Shown: positions 39,294 to 49,504 of the stretch, piece by piece | Layout of the letters: the number at the start of each line of letters is the position of its first letter | How positions within the stretch are numbered: the first letter of the stretch is position 1 | Source: a virus | Virus record (IMG/VR): IMGVR_UViG_3300030107_000806 | Location: 1 to 50,395 of that record | DNA: 50,395 nt | Reading direction: 5' to 3' (one strand) | The notes under the pieces: model-generated | What the model was told of the DNA's origin: nothing | Databases searched by the model: none | The model's input: the letters and a program-made list of their open reading frames with translations, nothing else | Position numbers and translations under genes: made by a program

Positions 39294-40265
39294 ATGGGAA
39301 CATTACAAAATGCTGGTGGTGCGGGTAGTTCGAACTTTAATGTCGGAACTTCGGGTCAAACCAATGAATTTTGGGTCCCGGAAATTTTTTCGAAGAAGAT
39401 ACAAAACTTCTTTAGAAAAACATCTGTCATTGAAGCGATAACTAATACAGATTATGCTGGTGAAATTAGTGCTTTTGGCGATACTGTTAAAATCATTAAA
39501 GAACCAAGTGTAACTGTTGCAGCATATACTCGTGCAGCTTCAACAACTAAGCAGTACCTTGGAGACCAAGAAGTTTCTCTTGTTATTGATAAAGCAAACT
39601 CATTCAAGTTTATTATCGATGACATTGAGGAAAAAATGTCACACATTAATTGGGCTTCAGTAGGTGCGTCAAGTGCGGCTTACACACTTAAAGACACTAT
39701 GGATTCAGAAGTAATTGCGGCTATGTTTAGCGGCACTTCATCTTCTGGACCAGACCATGTAATCGGTTCAGACAGTTCAACTGCTGACTCAACTTTAGGT
39801 CATGCAACTAACTCAGTTGACTTAGGATACGGCTCTGGAGAAATTACTCCATTAGCTCTTATGTCAAGATATGCAAGACTTTTAGATGAGCAAAATATAC
39901 CGGAAGAAGGTCGTTGGATGTTAGCTGACCCTAGATTCTATGAAGAACTAGCGGCAGAAGACTCTAAACTTATGACATCAGACTATAACCAAGGTGATGG
40001 TGGAGTAAGAAATGGTCTAGTAGCAAGTGGAATGATTAGAGGTTTTAAAATGTATAAAACTAATAACATTGCATCTACTTCTAACGCAACTGGTAAATGT
40101 ATGGCTGGTCATATCAGCTCTACAGCAACTGCACAATCTATTCTTAACATTGAAACTCTTAGAGACCATGACACTTTTGGTGACATCGTTAGAGGGCTTC
40201 ATGTATATGGAAGACAAGTTCTTAGAGATACTGCATTAATTAATGCATTCTATCTAATTGACTAA
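39294..40265 (+). CDS. major capsid protein
   Basis: A 323-residue HK97-fold candidate. N-terminal arm GTSGQTNEFWVPEIFSKKIQNFFRKTSVI, then DTVKIIKEPSVTVAAYTRA (E-loop region) and DQEVSLVIDKANSFKFIIDDIE, followed by the P/A-domain (RWMLADPRFYEELA). A strong AAGGAGGAAG ribosome site precedes the ATG and a hairpin follows the stop, both expected for a gene made in large amounts. Scaffold is immediately upstream. Confidence 0.93.
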   Translation: MGTLQNAGGAGSSNFNVGTSGQTNEFWVPEIFSKKIQNFFRKTSVIEAITNTDYAGEISAFGDTVKIIKEPSVTVAAYTRAASTTKQYLGDQEVSLVIDKANSFKFIIDDIEEKMSHINWASVGASSAAYTLKDTMDSEVIAAMFSGTSSSGPDHVIGSDSSTADSTLGHATNSVDLGYGSGEITPLALMSRYARLLDEQNIPEEGRWMLADPRFYEELAAEDSKLMTSDYNQGDGGVRNGLVASGMIRGFKMYKTNNIASTSNATGKCMAGHISSTATAQSILNIETLRDHDTFGDIVRGLHVYGRQVLRDTALINAFYLID

Positions 40266-40274
40266 TACTAACTA

Positions 40275-40303
40275 AAAGGGGGCGGCATTGAGTTCGCCCC
40301 TTT
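40275..40303 (+). terminator. hairpin after major capsid gene
   Basis: AAAGGGGGCG (40275-40284) pairs with CGCCCCTTT (40295-40303) with one bulged G; TTTAACAT follows. A partial terminator here would lower tail gene expression relative to capsid, as seen in other podoviruses. Confidence 0.65.
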
Positions 40304-40326
40304 AACATATAAACGAGGAAAATAAA

Positions 40327-40566
40327 ATGCCAAATGTAAAAAAAGGATTTAGTGCCGAAGATGTAATCACTAGACATCAACCAAGTGTTATAGAAGGTGA
40401 TAATGTTGCATCTGTCGACCATGGAAAAGACAAATATCCAAGAAGTTATTATAAAGCAGATTTAAGAAGAGCTTGTGATAAAGCAGATATGGGAACTCCG
40501 GGTGATACTAAACTATACCCAGACAGTACAGTACCTAATCTTAAAACAGCAGCTCAAGGTAATTAA
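40327..40566 (+). CDS. hypothetical protein after capsid
   Basis: A 79-residue charged protein (MPNVKKGFSAEDVITRHQPS ...). CGAGGAAA precedes the start. Located between capsid and tail-adaptor genes, it could be a head decoration or connector protein; no family recognised. Confidence 0.6.
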   Translation: MPNVKKGFSAEDVITRHQPSVIEGDNVASVDHGKDKYPRSYYKADLRRACDKADMGTPGDTKLYPDSTVPNLKTAAQGN

Positions 40567-40581
40567 TAAAAGAGTTTAAAA

Positions 40582-41358
40582 ATGGCAGCACCATTCCGTA
40601 CATATTTAGATTTAACTAATACTATTATTAGAGAATTAAATGAAGTTGAATTAACTACAAGTAATTTTGCTAGTGGTGCTACAGGTGTACAAAAATTAAT
40701 TAAAGACCAAATTAACAGAGCTTATTTTGATATTTGTAATGCAGAAGATAAGTGGAGTTTCTTAGCAGTAGGAGACCCATCAAATGATTATTATGGTAAT
40801 GCTTATATTGAAACCACATCTGGAACTAGATGGTATAATTTTAGAAGTGGAACAAGTAATGCAACAACATGGTATGGTCATATTGATTTTAATAATATAA
40901 CATTAACCGAAGAAGGTGTAAGTGGAAAATCTTCACCATATGAAATTAGAAAGTTACATCCAGTAACAGTAGAATATTGGAATAAACATTTTGCTATATC
41001 AGAAGCAACAGATAAAAGTGATGCTCAAAGTTATGGTATACCATTAAGAATAATTCGTAGTCCAAAGAATGATAAGTTCGGATTATCTCCAATACCAGAT
41101 GGTGTGTACAGAATTTATTTCTTTGCTTATAGTCAACCAACAGAATTAACAGCTCATGGCGATACAGTAGTATTTCCACAACAATATTCAACAGTTTTAT
41201 TAGCAAGAGCAAGATATTATATACATCAATTTAAAGATAATATTTCTCAAGCACAATTAGCAGACCAAGAATATAAAAAAGGTTTGAGAACTATGAGAGA
41301 ACAATTAATTGAACCATTCCCAGATACAATGGGGGATGATAGAACAGCAGTAGTTTAA
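40582..41358 (+). CDS. tail tubular A-like adaptor protein
   Basis: A 258-residue protein. The N-terminus (FRTYLDLTNTIIRELNEVEL) is a long helix, and the GVQKLIKDQINRAYFDICNAEDKW block and C-terminal ARARYYIHQFKDNISQAQLADQEYKKGL helices fit the adaptor proteins that dock the tail to the portal in podoviruses. It overlaps the next gene by one base (TAATG-type). Confidence 0.75.
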   Translation: MAAPFRTYLDLTNTIIRELNEVELTTSNFASGATGVQKLIKDQINRAYFDICNAEDKWSFLAVGDPSNDYYGNAYIETTSGTRWYNFRSGTSNATTWYGHIDFNNITLTEEGVSGKSSPYEIRKLHPVTVEYWNKHFAISEATDKSDAQSYGIPLRIIRSPKNDKFGLSPIPDGVYRIYFFAYSQPTELTAHGDTVVFPQQYSTVLLARARYYIHQFKDNISQAQLADQEYKKGLRTMREQLIEPFPDTMGDDRTAVV

Positions 41359-43157
41359 TGGCAGAACAAGGCGTATCAGTTATATGCGAAGGTGGATTAG
41401 ATAAAGTAGGAACAACGCATACTTTATTTAGAAGTCCGGGTGTTGCAACAGTTTTACAAAACTTTGAATCATCTATTCATGGCGGTTACAGACGAGTAAG
41501 TGGTTTTACAAAATTTGGAAGTAATCAACCTAATGGTAGTGCAGATGATATTGAAGGTATCTATAGATATGCAAAAGGTGTTGTAGCTTGTCAAGGTGCA
41601 AACATATATTATAGTACAGATGGTTCAACATGGACACAAGTAAATAAAAATACTTATATTGCTAAGACAGGAACAGTAGCAGTATCATCCGGTTCAGCAA
41701 CAATAACAGGAACAAGTACATCCTTTAGTTCAGAGTTTTCAGCAGGTGATGATATTAGAGTTAATGGAGAAGAATATAATGTTCTTTCTGTAGCAAGTAA
41801 CACATCAATGACAGTTGATGAAAACTTTGCAGCAACAGCTTCAAGTCAAACAATTTATAAAAATGGTGCAAGTGCAGCACAATTATCTAGTGCATCAGCA
41901 GTAGCAAGAACAAGTCAAAGTAATGTTCAGTTTGCTTTATACGAAGGTGAATCACAATACGGAGAATTATTTATTACTGATGGTGTGAATGAAATTGCAC
42001 AACTTAAAATTACAATTTCTGGAAGTACATATACTTATGCATTTAAAGAAATTGAAGCAAGGTCAGCTCCTTCCGACCCATCACTTTGTACAATCTTTGG
42101 AGAAAGATTAATAGTAGCAGGACAATCTGATAATCCACAAGTAGTTGCATATAGCACAAGATTAATACCAGAAGATTTTACTGGGTCAAGTGCAGGAACA
42201 ATTGATGTTGGAGACCAGATAAGAGCAATAAAACCTTTTCGTAATAAATTAATTATTTTTTGTAAAGATAGTATTTATCAATTATCTGGATTAGATAGTA
42301 CAGTAGTTTTATCATCTGTTACAAAAAATATAGGAACATTAGATGGTAATACAGTTCAAGAGATTGGTGGTGACTTAGTATTCTTAGCACCAGATGGTTT
42401 AAGAACTATTGCAGGTACAGCTCGTATTGATGATATTGAATTAAGTTCTATTAGTAGAAAAATTTTACCTATCTTTAGAGATGATGTATTACCAAATTTA
42501 GCTAATATTGTTTTTTCAAGTATGGTAATAAAAGAAAAAAGTCAATATAGATTATATTACTACAATACAACAAAAGCATCTGCTTTACAAAAAGGATTAA
42601 TAGGAACATTTAAAATATCTTCAACTGGTGCAGCAGTTTATGAGTGGAGTGAAACAAAAGGTATTCCAGCTCGTAGAGTTCACGCAGGTACAGATGAAAA
42701 TGATTCAGAAGTTTTATATCATGCTTCAGATGATGGTTATGTATATAACCATGATACAGGAAATAATTTTGCTGGAAGTAATATAGAAGCAATGTATAAA
42801 ACTCCAGATATGGATTATGGAGATGCAGGTGTTCGTAAAACTTTGTACTATATTAAAACAAGTATAAGGTCAGAAGGAACAAATAATAATTTAAAACTTC
42901 TTTGTCGTTATGACTTTGAAGATAATAATGTACCACAACCAGCAGAAATAGATATAGGTTCATTATCAAATCCAGCAGTATTCGGAACAGCAGTTTTTGG
43001 TACGGCAGTTTTTGGAGCAACACTATTTCCACAACAAAAAACAAATTTAACAGGTAGTGGTTTTACAAGTAATTTTAAAATTAGAAGTAATGGTACAAGT
43101 TCGGGGTATACTGTATCGGGCTTCTATATAGATTTTATACCGGGAGGGCGAATATAA
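41358..43157 (+). CDS. tail tubular B-like nozzle protein
   Basis: A 599-residue beta-rich protein. GGLDKVGTTHTLFRSPGVATVLQNFE at the N-terminus and the propeller-like repeats (RYAKGVVACQGANIYYSTDGSTW, DQIRAIKPFRNKLIIFCKDSIYQL, DLVFLAPDGLRTIAG) are those of podovirus nozzle/tail-hub proteins. Three short VFGTA repeats lie near residue 540. Directly follows the adaptor. Confidence 0.8.
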   Translation: MAEQGVSVICEGGLDKVGTTHTLFRSPGVATVLQNFESSIHGGYRRVSGFTKFGSNQPNGSADDIEGIYRYAKGVVACQGANIYYSTDGSTWTQVNKNTYIAKTGTVAVSSGSATITGTSTSFSSEFSAGDDIRVNGEEYNVLSVASNTSMTVDENFAATASSQTIYKNGASAAQLSSASAVARTSQSNVQFALYEGESQYGELFITDGVNEIAQLKITISGSTYTYAFKEIEARSAPSDPSLCTIFGERLIVAGQSDNPQVVAYSTRLIPEDFTGSSAGTIDVGDQIRAIKPFRNKLIIFCKDSIYQLSGLDSTVVLSSVTKNIGTLDGNTVQEIGGDLVFLAPDGLRTIAGTARIDDIELSSISRKILPIFRDDVLPNLANIVFSSMVIKEKSQYRLYYYNTTKASALQKGLIGTFKISSTGAAVYEWSETKGIPARRVHAGTDENDSEVLYHASDDGYVYNHDTGNNFAGSNIEAMYKTPDMDYGDAGVRKTLYYIKTSIRSEGTNNNLKLLCRYDFEDNNVPQPAEIDIGSLSNPAVFGTAVFGTAVFGATLFPQQKTNLTGSGFTSNFKIRSNGTSSGYTVSGFYIDFIPGGRI

Positions 43158-45887
43158 ATGGCAGGTTATACTAGACAGAGTTCATTTTCTGATGGCGATA
43201 CTATTGCAGCATCATTATTAAATAATGAATACGACCAATTACTATCAGCATTTAATGTCTCAAGTGGTCATACTCACGATGGTTCGACTACTGGTGATGG
43301 AGGACCTTTATCAACACTTTATAGTAATGCTATAAGTTTTGGTACTGGAGCAGATACTGATATAGTTGTTACATTTAATGCTAATACAGCAGATGGTGTT
43401 TTAACATGGATGGAAGATGAGGATTATTTTAAATTCTCAGATGATATTTTAATTAATAGTACAGAAAAATTACAATTTAGAGATACAGCATTATATCTTT
43501 ATTCATCAGCAGATGGACAATTAGATTTAGTAGCGGATACAGAAATACAAATAGCAGCAACAACAATTGATATTAATGGTGCTGTTGATATATCTGGTAA
43601 TACAACTATAGGTGGAAGTCTTATTGTTGGTGGTAATACAATATCATCAGCAGAACTTGCATTCTTAGATGGTGTAACCGCAGGAACAGTTACAGCTTCA
43701 AAAGCTCTTGTTGTAGATTCAAATAAAGATATAGCTTCACTTCGTAATATTACTTTAACAGGTGAATTAGATGCAGGTTCTTTAGATGTATCTGGAGATG
43801 TAGATATAGATGGAACATTAGAAGCAGATGCAATTACAATAGATGGTGTAACATTATCAGAAACAATTGCTGATACTGTCGGTGCTATGGTATCTTCAAA
43901 TACTGAAACAGGTATTGGTGTTACCTATGATGACTCAGATAATACATTAGATTTTGTTATAGGTTCAACTTCTATTACAAATGCAATGTTAGCAGGTTCA
44001 ATTGCTGACTCAAAACTTTCAACAATATCTACAGCAGATAAAATTGATATTGGTGCATTAGATATAGATGGAGCTACAGATATTGGAGCAGCATTAGCTG
44101 ACGCTGATTTAATTATTGTTGATGATGGAGCTGGTGGAACAGAACGAAAATCAGCAATGTCAAGAGTTTCAACTTATGTTGAAAGTAAAATTAGTGGTGA
44201 CATAACTATCTCTGGTGGTACGGCTGCTATAGGAAGTGGTGTTATTGTTAATGCAGATATTAATGCAAGTGCGGCAATAGCTGATTCTAAACTAGCAACA
44301 ATTTCTACAGCCGATAAAGTTTCTGGTGCAGCAATTCAAGTTGATGGAGCTACTGATGGTACTTCAATAACATTAGCTGACTCAGATAAATTTTTAGTAG
44401 ACGATGGTGGCACAACAAAATATATTAATGCATCACAACTTAATACTTATACAAGTGCAAGTGTTGCATTAGATGATGTTTCAACAGGTGATGCAGCAGT
44501 AACATTAGCTACATCTGCTGGTAATATTACTATAGATGCTCAAGGTAGTGATACTGATATTATTTTTAAAGGAACTGATGGAAGTTCCGATACAACTTTT
44601 TTAACAATTGATGGTAGTGAAGCAGGTGCGGCAACATTTAATAATAAAATTGTAGCAACTGAATTAGATATATCTGGTGATGTAGATATTGATGGTACTC
44701 TGGAAACAGATGCTTTAACAATTAATGGTACATCTTTATCAGAAACTATAGCTGATACAGTAGGAGCTATGGTCTCTTCTAATACTGAGACAGGTATTGC
44801 AGTAACTTACGAAGATGGAGATAATACTTTAGACTTTGCATTAGGTGCAGCTCAAACAACAATTACATCTTTACTGGCAACAGATATTAAAATTGGTGAA
44901 GATGACCAAACAAAAATAGATTTTGAAACAGCAGATGAAATACATTTCTATGCAGCAAACGCTGAACAAGTTTATGTTGCAGATGGTATCTTTGGTCCAC
45001 AAACAGATAGTGATGTTGACTTAGGTTCATCAAGTGTTAGATGGAAAGATGCTTATATTGATTCAGTCACAACAACTGGTAATTTAACTGTAGGTGGAAA
45101 CTTTACAGTTAACGGAACAACAACAACTGTAAATAGTACAACAACTACAGTTGATGACCCTATAATGACATTAGGTGGAGATTCAGCTCCGGGTTCAGAT
45201 GATAATAAAGATAGAGGTCTTGAATTTAGATGGCATAATGGAAGTGCTGCTAAGTTAGGTTTCTTTGGATATGATGATAGTGCTTCTGCATTTACATTTA
45301 TTCCAGATGCTTCAAATAGTTCAGAAGTATTTAGTGGTACAGTTGGTAACGCAATTTTTGGTGATATAACAGGTACACTTCAAACTGCGGCTCAAGCAAA
45401 CATTACATCACTTGGAACACTTACAGCTTTAACAGTTGATAATGTTTCTGTTAATGGAGCAACAATTGGACATACAAGTGATACAGATTTAATTACACTA
45501 GCAGATGGTGTTGTTACTGTTGCAGGAGAAGTTTCAGCTACTACTTTAGATATAGGTGGAACAAATATTACAGCAACTGCTGCAGAACTAAACATTATGG
45601 ATGGCGTAACAGCTACAGCATCCGAACTTAATATTATGGATGGTGTGACTGCTACGACAGCAGAACTAAACATAATGGATGGTGTTACTTCAACTGCTAC
45701 TGAATTAAATATAATGGATGGAGATACAAGTGCAACATCCACAACATTAGCAGATGCTGATAGAGTAGTTGTTAATGATGCAGGAACAATGAAACAAGTT
45801 GCAATGACTGATGTAACAACTTATATCAATTCAAATGCAAGTTTTGCGTCACAAGGTTTTAGCATAGCAATGTCTGTGGCGTTATAG
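43158..45887 (+). CDS. tail fibre / receptor-contact protein with repeats
   Basis: A 909-residue protein. The N-terminus (YTRQSSFSDGDTIAASLLNNEYDQLLSAFN ... GHTHDG) is the tail-docking domain common to marine-phage fibres. The shaft is Ala/Thr/Asp-rich with repeated DISGDVDIDGTLEADALTI-like units (residues ~215 and ~510) and near ~810-860 four copies of xAELNIMDGVT. It begins one base after the nozzle gene and probably forms a trimeric fibre. Confidence 0.8.
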   Translation: MAGYTRQSSFSDGDTIAASLLNNEYDQLLSAFNVSSGHTHDGSTTGDGGPLSTLYSNAISFGTGADTDIVVTFNANTADGVLTWMEDEDYFKFSDDILINSTEKLQFRDTALYLYSSADGQLDLVADTEIQIAATTIDINGAVDISGNTTIGGSLIVGGNTISSAELAFLDGVTAGTVTASKALVVDSNKDIASLRNITLTGELDAGSLDVSGDVDIDGTLEADAITIDGVTLSETIADTVGAMVSSNTETGIGVTYDDSDNTLDFVIGSTSITNAMLAGSIADSKLSTISTADKIDIGALDIDGATDIGAALADADLIIVDDGAGGTERKSAMSRVSTYVESKISGDITISGGTAAIGSGVIVNADINASAAIADSKLATISTADKVSGAAIQVDGATDGTSITLADSDKFLVDDGGTTKYINASQLNTYTSASVALDDVSTGDAAVTLATSAGNITIDAQGSDTDIIFKGTDGSSDTTFLTIDGSEAGAATFNNKIVATELDISGDVDIDGTLETDALTINGTSLSETIADTVGAMVSSNTETGIAVTYEDGDNTLDFALGAAQTTITSLLATDIKIGEDDQTKIDFETADEIHFYAANAEQVYVADGIFGPQTDSDVDLGSSSVRWKDAYIDSVTTTGNLTVGGNFTVNGTTTTVNSTTTTVDDPIMTLGGDSAPGSDDNKDRGLEFRWHNGSAAKLGFFGYDDSASAFTFIPDASNSSEVFSGTVGNAIFGDITGTLQTAAQANITSLGTLTALTVDNVSVNGATIGHTSDTDLITLADGVVTVAGEVSATTLDIGGTNITATAAELNIMDGVTATASELNIMDGVTATTAELNIMDGVTSTATELNIMDGDTSATSTTLADADRVVVNDAGTMKQVAMTDVTTYINSNASFASQGFSIAMSVAL
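45579..45722 (+). repeat. tandem coding repeat AELNIMDGVT (x4)
   Basis: Four near-identical 36-base units within the fibre gene encode (A/S/T)ELNIMDG. The same unit recurs twice at 50082-50164 in the last, partial gene, so these fibres share a module and could recombine. Confidence 0.75.
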
Positions 45888-45902
45888 TATAAGGAGGAAT
45901 AG

Positions 45903-46241
45903 ATGGCTCAAGATTTTAGAAATGTTTTACAAGATGATTTACCAACATCTCATAATGATACCAATTCATTACTATGGACTGGTGGAAATTATGATGCTAT
46001 TATTGGTATCAGATGTGTAAACATTAGTTCGTCAGCAGTTACTGTTGATGTCTACATTAGAAAATCGAGTACAGACTATTACATTGCAAAGGGGTCAAGC
46101 ATACCACCGGGAGGTTCGTTAGAACTAATTCAAGGTGGAGCTAAAATTGTTTTAGCAAGTGGTGATGTTCTTTACGGGATAGCAAGTGCTGCTAACTCAG
46201 TAGATGTAATCGTATCTGGTATTGATACAATAAGTTCGTAG
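45903..46241 (+). CDS. beta-rich tail-associated protein
   Basis: A 112-residue, beta-patterned protein (IIGIRCVNISSSAVTVDVYIRKSSTDYYIAKG ... IPPGGSLELIQGGAKIVLASGDVLYGI). The layout resembles small immunoglobulin-like or cupin-like tail accessory proteins of marine phages. AAGGAGG lies 7 bases before the ATG. Confidence 0.65.
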   Translation: MAQDFRNVLQDDLPTSHNDTNSLLWTGGNYDAIIGIRCVNISSSAVTVDVYIRKSSTDYYIAKGSSIPPGGSLELIQGGAKIVLASGDVLYGIASAANSVDVIVSGIDTISS

Positions 46242-46250
46242 GAGGATTAA

Positions 46251-46430
46251 ATGGCAAAAATTGAACAAGTTGGTGGAATGTTATATATTGGTGATGCTCC
46301 ATCTGCGGAGAATGTACCAGAACATGACTCACAAATAGATGAAACACAAACAATTAGTAATGCTGTTCTTGCAGGTCCGGTAACATTTGCCGCAACAATA
46401 ACAGTAACAGGAAATTTAGTGGTAGTATAA
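46251..46430 (+). CDS. 59-residue tail-region protein
   Basis: A short frame with GTAGGAGG before the ATG at 46251. N-terminal part (KIEQVGGMLYIGDAPSAENVPE) then a Thr/Val-rich end (AGPVTFAATITVTGNLVVV) like the opening of a fibre shaft. It may be a truncated fibre or a fibre-tip accessory. The stop is one base before the next start. Confidence 0.6.
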   Translation: MAKIEQVGGMLYIGDAPSAENVPEHDSQIDETQTISNAVLAGPVTFAATITVTGNLVVV

Positions 46431-46431
46431 T

Positions 46432-47910
46432 ATGGCAAATATAGAATTAGATGGTGCAAATAAAAAGATAAAGGTTGACTCTGGTGATTTAACACTAGAT
46501 GTACCGGGTGATATTATTTTAGATGCTGATGGTGGGGATATAACATTTGCAGATGGTGGAACTAATCTTTTAAAGATAACTAACAGTTCTTCAGATGTAG
46601 TATTTCAACCACAAGTAGATGCTAAAGATATTATCTTTAAACAATATGATGGAACAAATCTTTTAGAAATTAATGATGGTGGTTATGTTGCTATTGCAAA
46701 TGGTGCAACTGGTCCGGGTCAATTAAGACTATATGAAGATACGGATAATGGAACAAATTATTCAGCATTTCAAGTTGGAACACAATCTGGTGATATAACT
46801 TATACATTACCTACAGCCGATGGCTCTAATGGTCATGCTTTAACTACAAATGGTAGTGGTACTTTAAGTTGGGCTTCAGCAGGAACAACTTATGCAGGTA
46901 TTGACGACCAATCATCTTCCAATGATGACCAAATTACAATTTCGGATACAGCAGTTATAATAAATGAAGATTCTGATGATTTAGATTTTAGAGTAGAATC
47001 AAATGGTAACACTCATATGTTATTTGTTGATGGTGGTAATGATAAAGTTGGAATAGGGGAAAGTGGTGCTGCACCTTTAGGAACTCTTCATGTTTATGCA
47101 GGAAATAGTACAGCTACTAGTGTTCAATCAAATTCTACAGCTTTAGTTGTAGAAGGTGCTGCTAATGCAGGAATACAACTTCTATCTACTAATGATGAAT
47201 ATAACACAATAAACTTTGGTGACCCACAAGACCCTAATATTGGAGGTATTCAATATTATCATACTAACAATGATATGACTTTTACTTGTAATACAGGTAC
47301 AGCTTTTAAAATAACAGATGGTACAGCAAAATTTTTTACTACAACAGATTTTGGTGGCACAAGATGTCATATTAAAGGTTCATTTTATGCTAATAGAGGA
47401 TTAGGTTTAAATTCTTCTGATGGTGCAAGTAGTGGTGGACAAGTTAATATGGTTTATTTTGGTGTTGAAAATTCAGCACAAGGTAGCATTACAGCAGGAG
47501 CTGGTAGTGTTGTTTATAACACTTCATCTGATTACAGAAGAAAAGAAAATGTTTCAAATTTAACAGGTGCTATTGATAGAGTTAAACAATTTAAACCTTA
47601 CAGATTTAATTTTACAGACGACCCAAGTAAAAAAGTAAGAGATGGGTTTTTTGCACATGAAGTGACATCTATTGTACCAGAATCAGTTACAGGAGAAAAA
47701 GATGCAGTAGAAAAATATAGAGATGGTCAAGATATACCAGAAGGTAAAAGTGTTGGAGATAACATTTTAGATGGCTCTGGAAATACAATTCCAGACTATC
47801 AAGGTATAGACCATTCAAAGTTAGTTCCGTTATTAACTGCAGCTTTAAAAGAAGCAATTACAAAAATAGAAACTTTAGAAACTAAAGTTAAGGCATTGGA
47901 GGAGGCATAA
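46432..47910 (+). CDS. tail fibre with intramolecular chaperone (peptidase S74)
   Basis: A 492-residue protein. The shaft (residues ~1-350) is Asp/Gly/Thr-rich and repeated. At ~363-372 SSDYRRKENV opens the S74 endosialidase-type chaperone domain (Ser of the self-cleavage site, then K), followed by KQFKPYRFNF, DGFFAHEV and the closing DHSKLVPLLTAALKEAI. In this family the C-terminal domain trimerises the fibre and is then cut off. The stop overlaps the next start. Confidence 0.85.
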   Translation: MANIELDGANKKIKVDSGDLTLDVPGDIILDADGGDITFADGGTNLLKITNSSSDVVFQPQVDAKDIIFKQYDGTNLLEINDGGYVAIANGATGPGQLRLYEDTDNGTNYSAFQVGTQSGDITYTLPTADGSNGHALTTNGSGTLSWASAGTTYAGIDDQSSSNDDQITISDTAVIINEDSDDLDFRVESNGNTHMLFVDGGNDKVGIGESGAAPLGTLHVYAGNSTATSVQSNSTALVVEGAANAGIQLLSTNDEYNTINFGDPQDPNIGGIQYYHTNNDMTFTCNTGTAFKITDGTAKFFTTTDFGGTRCHIKGSFYANRGLGLNSSDGASSGGQVNMVYFGVENSAQGSITAGAGSVVYNTSSDYRRKENVSNLTGAIDRVKQFKPYRFNFTDDPSKKVRDGFFAHEVTSIVPESVTGEKDAVEKYRDGQDIPEGKSVGDNILDGSGNTIPDYQGIDHSKLVPLLTAALKEAITKIETLETKVKALEEA

Positions 47911-49088
47911 TGGCAGAGATAAGAGTAAACTCAACTGGAGCTTTAAAGTTATATGATTCTGATGATTCAAATTATGTAGCATTACAATCAGCAGGTACAG
48001 TTAGTTCTGATATTACTTGGACTTTACCAAGTGCTGATGGAAGTAATGGACAAGTATTAACTACTAATGGTAGTGGTACATTATCATGGGCGACAGCTAG
48101 TAGTGCTGACCCAACTTCTGCTGATGGAGATTCTTTAGGTACAGCTTCTGCTGAATGGTCAGATTTATATTTAGCAGATGGTGGTATAGTTTACTTTGGT
48201 AATGACCAAGATATTAGATTAACACATAATGCTGATAAAGGATTAATATTAAAACACTCAGCTACGGCTGATGATAAACCTGTTATATTAACATTACAAA
48301 CTGGTGAAACTGATATGGCAGCAGATGATGTCATAGGTAAAATAGAATTTCAAGCACCAGATGAAGGAACAGGCACAGATGCAGTATTAGTATCTGGAGC
48401 AATTCAAGCAGTTGCTGAAGGTGACCATAGTTCATCTAGTAATGCTACAAGATTAGAGTTTATGACTGGAGCTTCAGAAGCAGCAGCAACTAAGATGTGG
48501 CTAACAAGTGGTGGCAAATTAGGTCTTGGAACAGCACCAGATTTAGGAACACTTCATGTTAGAACTGCTGATAGTAGTGGAGGTTATATACAATATGGAC
48601 ATGATAATAATGATTTAACTATTGCTACTAATGATGCTAATGCAATGGTTATAGATGGAGCAGGTCATGTAACTAAACCTTTAAATCCTGCATTTATGAC
48701 ACAGCAAACAGGTGCTTTATCAGTAGCAAATGGGCATACAATATTTTCAACAAACACTACAGAAAGATACGATGTTAATTCAGATATAAGTGGTGCAACA
48801 TTTACTGCACCTGTAACTGGAAAATACCAACTTAATTTTTGTGTTCTTTATGAAAGTGTAAGTAGTGATACTACTTTTGAACCAAAACTTCAAACTTCAA
48901 ATCGTACATACGCTTCTCCTCCACAAACTAGAGCGGCAAATGGTGATGGTACTTATTTAGGAACAACAGGGTCTTATTTGTGTGATATGGATGCAAATGA
49001 TACCGCTATAGTTGTTCATGTAGGTCCAACAGCAGATGTTTCAGTTTCTGCAAACTGGAGTTGGTTTACAGGAACTTTATTAGGATAG
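47910..49088 (+). CDS. tail fibre with C1q-like C-terminal domain
   Basis: A 392-residue protein. The N-terminal shaft shares PSADGSNGQVLTTNGSGTLSW with the preceding fibre. The last ~130 residues (residues ~260-392: VANGHTIFSTNTTERYDVNSD ... FTAPVTGKYQLNFCVLY ... WSWFTGTLLG) have the C1q/TNF jelly-roll pattern, a trimeric binding head found on phage fibres. It starts at the stop of the S74 fibre (TAATG). Confidence 0.8.
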   Translation: MAEIRVNSTGALKLYDSDDSNYVALQSAGTVSSDITWTLPSADGSNGQVLTTNGSGTLSWATASSADPTSADGDSLGTASAEWSDLYLADGGIVYFGNDQDIRLTHNADKGLILKHSATADDKPVILTLQTGETDMAADDVIGKIEFQAPDEGTGTDAVLVSGAIQAVAEGDHSSSSNATRLEFMTGASEAAATKMWLTSGGKLGLGTAPDLGTLHVRTADSSGGYIQYGHDNNDLTIATNDANAMVIDGAGHVTKPLNPAFMTQQTGALSVANGHTIFSTNTTERYDVNSDISGATFTAPVTGKYQLNFCVLYESVSSDTTFEPKLQTSNRTYASPPQTRAANGDGTYLGTTGSYLCDMDANDTAIVVHVGPTADVSVSANWSWFTGTLLG

Positions 49089-49123
49089 TCAAAATGAAAC
49101 AATTAACTTTAAAGGAGGTTTAA

Positions 49124-49420
49124 ATGGCTAAAACAATTACAATAACAATATCAGATATTGATGAAAAAATTTTATATAATGATTTATTAACTACTGTTAC
49201 TAAAGATGGTGTTAGTAATGAAGGGATTAAAGATTGGCACGAACAAGCAAGTACAGGCAAAATTAATAATGCTTGGAAAAGATTTAGAACAGAATGGACA
49301 CAAAAGTTAATGGATGATAGTTCTTTTACAGATGCTATTCCAAGTAATAAAACAGATTTTGTAAATTTAGTTACAGCAAGAAGTGATTATAAAAATAGAA
49401 CACAAAGAGACGCTGATTAA
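49124..49420 (+). CDS. hypothetical protein in tail region
   Basis: A 98-residue helical protein (KTITITISDIDEKILYNDL ... WKRFRTEWTQKLMDDSSF). AAAGGAGG lies 5 bases upstream. Family unknown; small helical proteins here may assist fibre assembly. Confidence 0.65.
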   Translation: MAKTITITISDIDEKILYNDLLTTVTKDGVSNEGIKDWHEQASTGKINNAWKRFRTEWTQKLMDDSSFTDAIPSNKTDFVNLVTARSDYKNRTQRDAD

Positions 49421-49446
49421 GACGCTGCTAACAATTAAAATAATAC

Positions 49447-49475
49447 TTGACATTTAACGAAATATATGATATAAT
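49447..49475 (+). promoter_or_regulatory. sigma-70 promoter within tail region
   Basis: TTGACA (49447-49452), 17-base spacer, TATAAT (49470-49475), both perfect. Unlike the other three rightward promoters its spacer does not end in AGGTG. Expected to drive the coiled-coil protein and the following fibre-like gene. Confidence 0.82.
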
Positions 49476-49504
49476 ATATAAACTAATTGGGCAGATAGGA
49501 ACTT

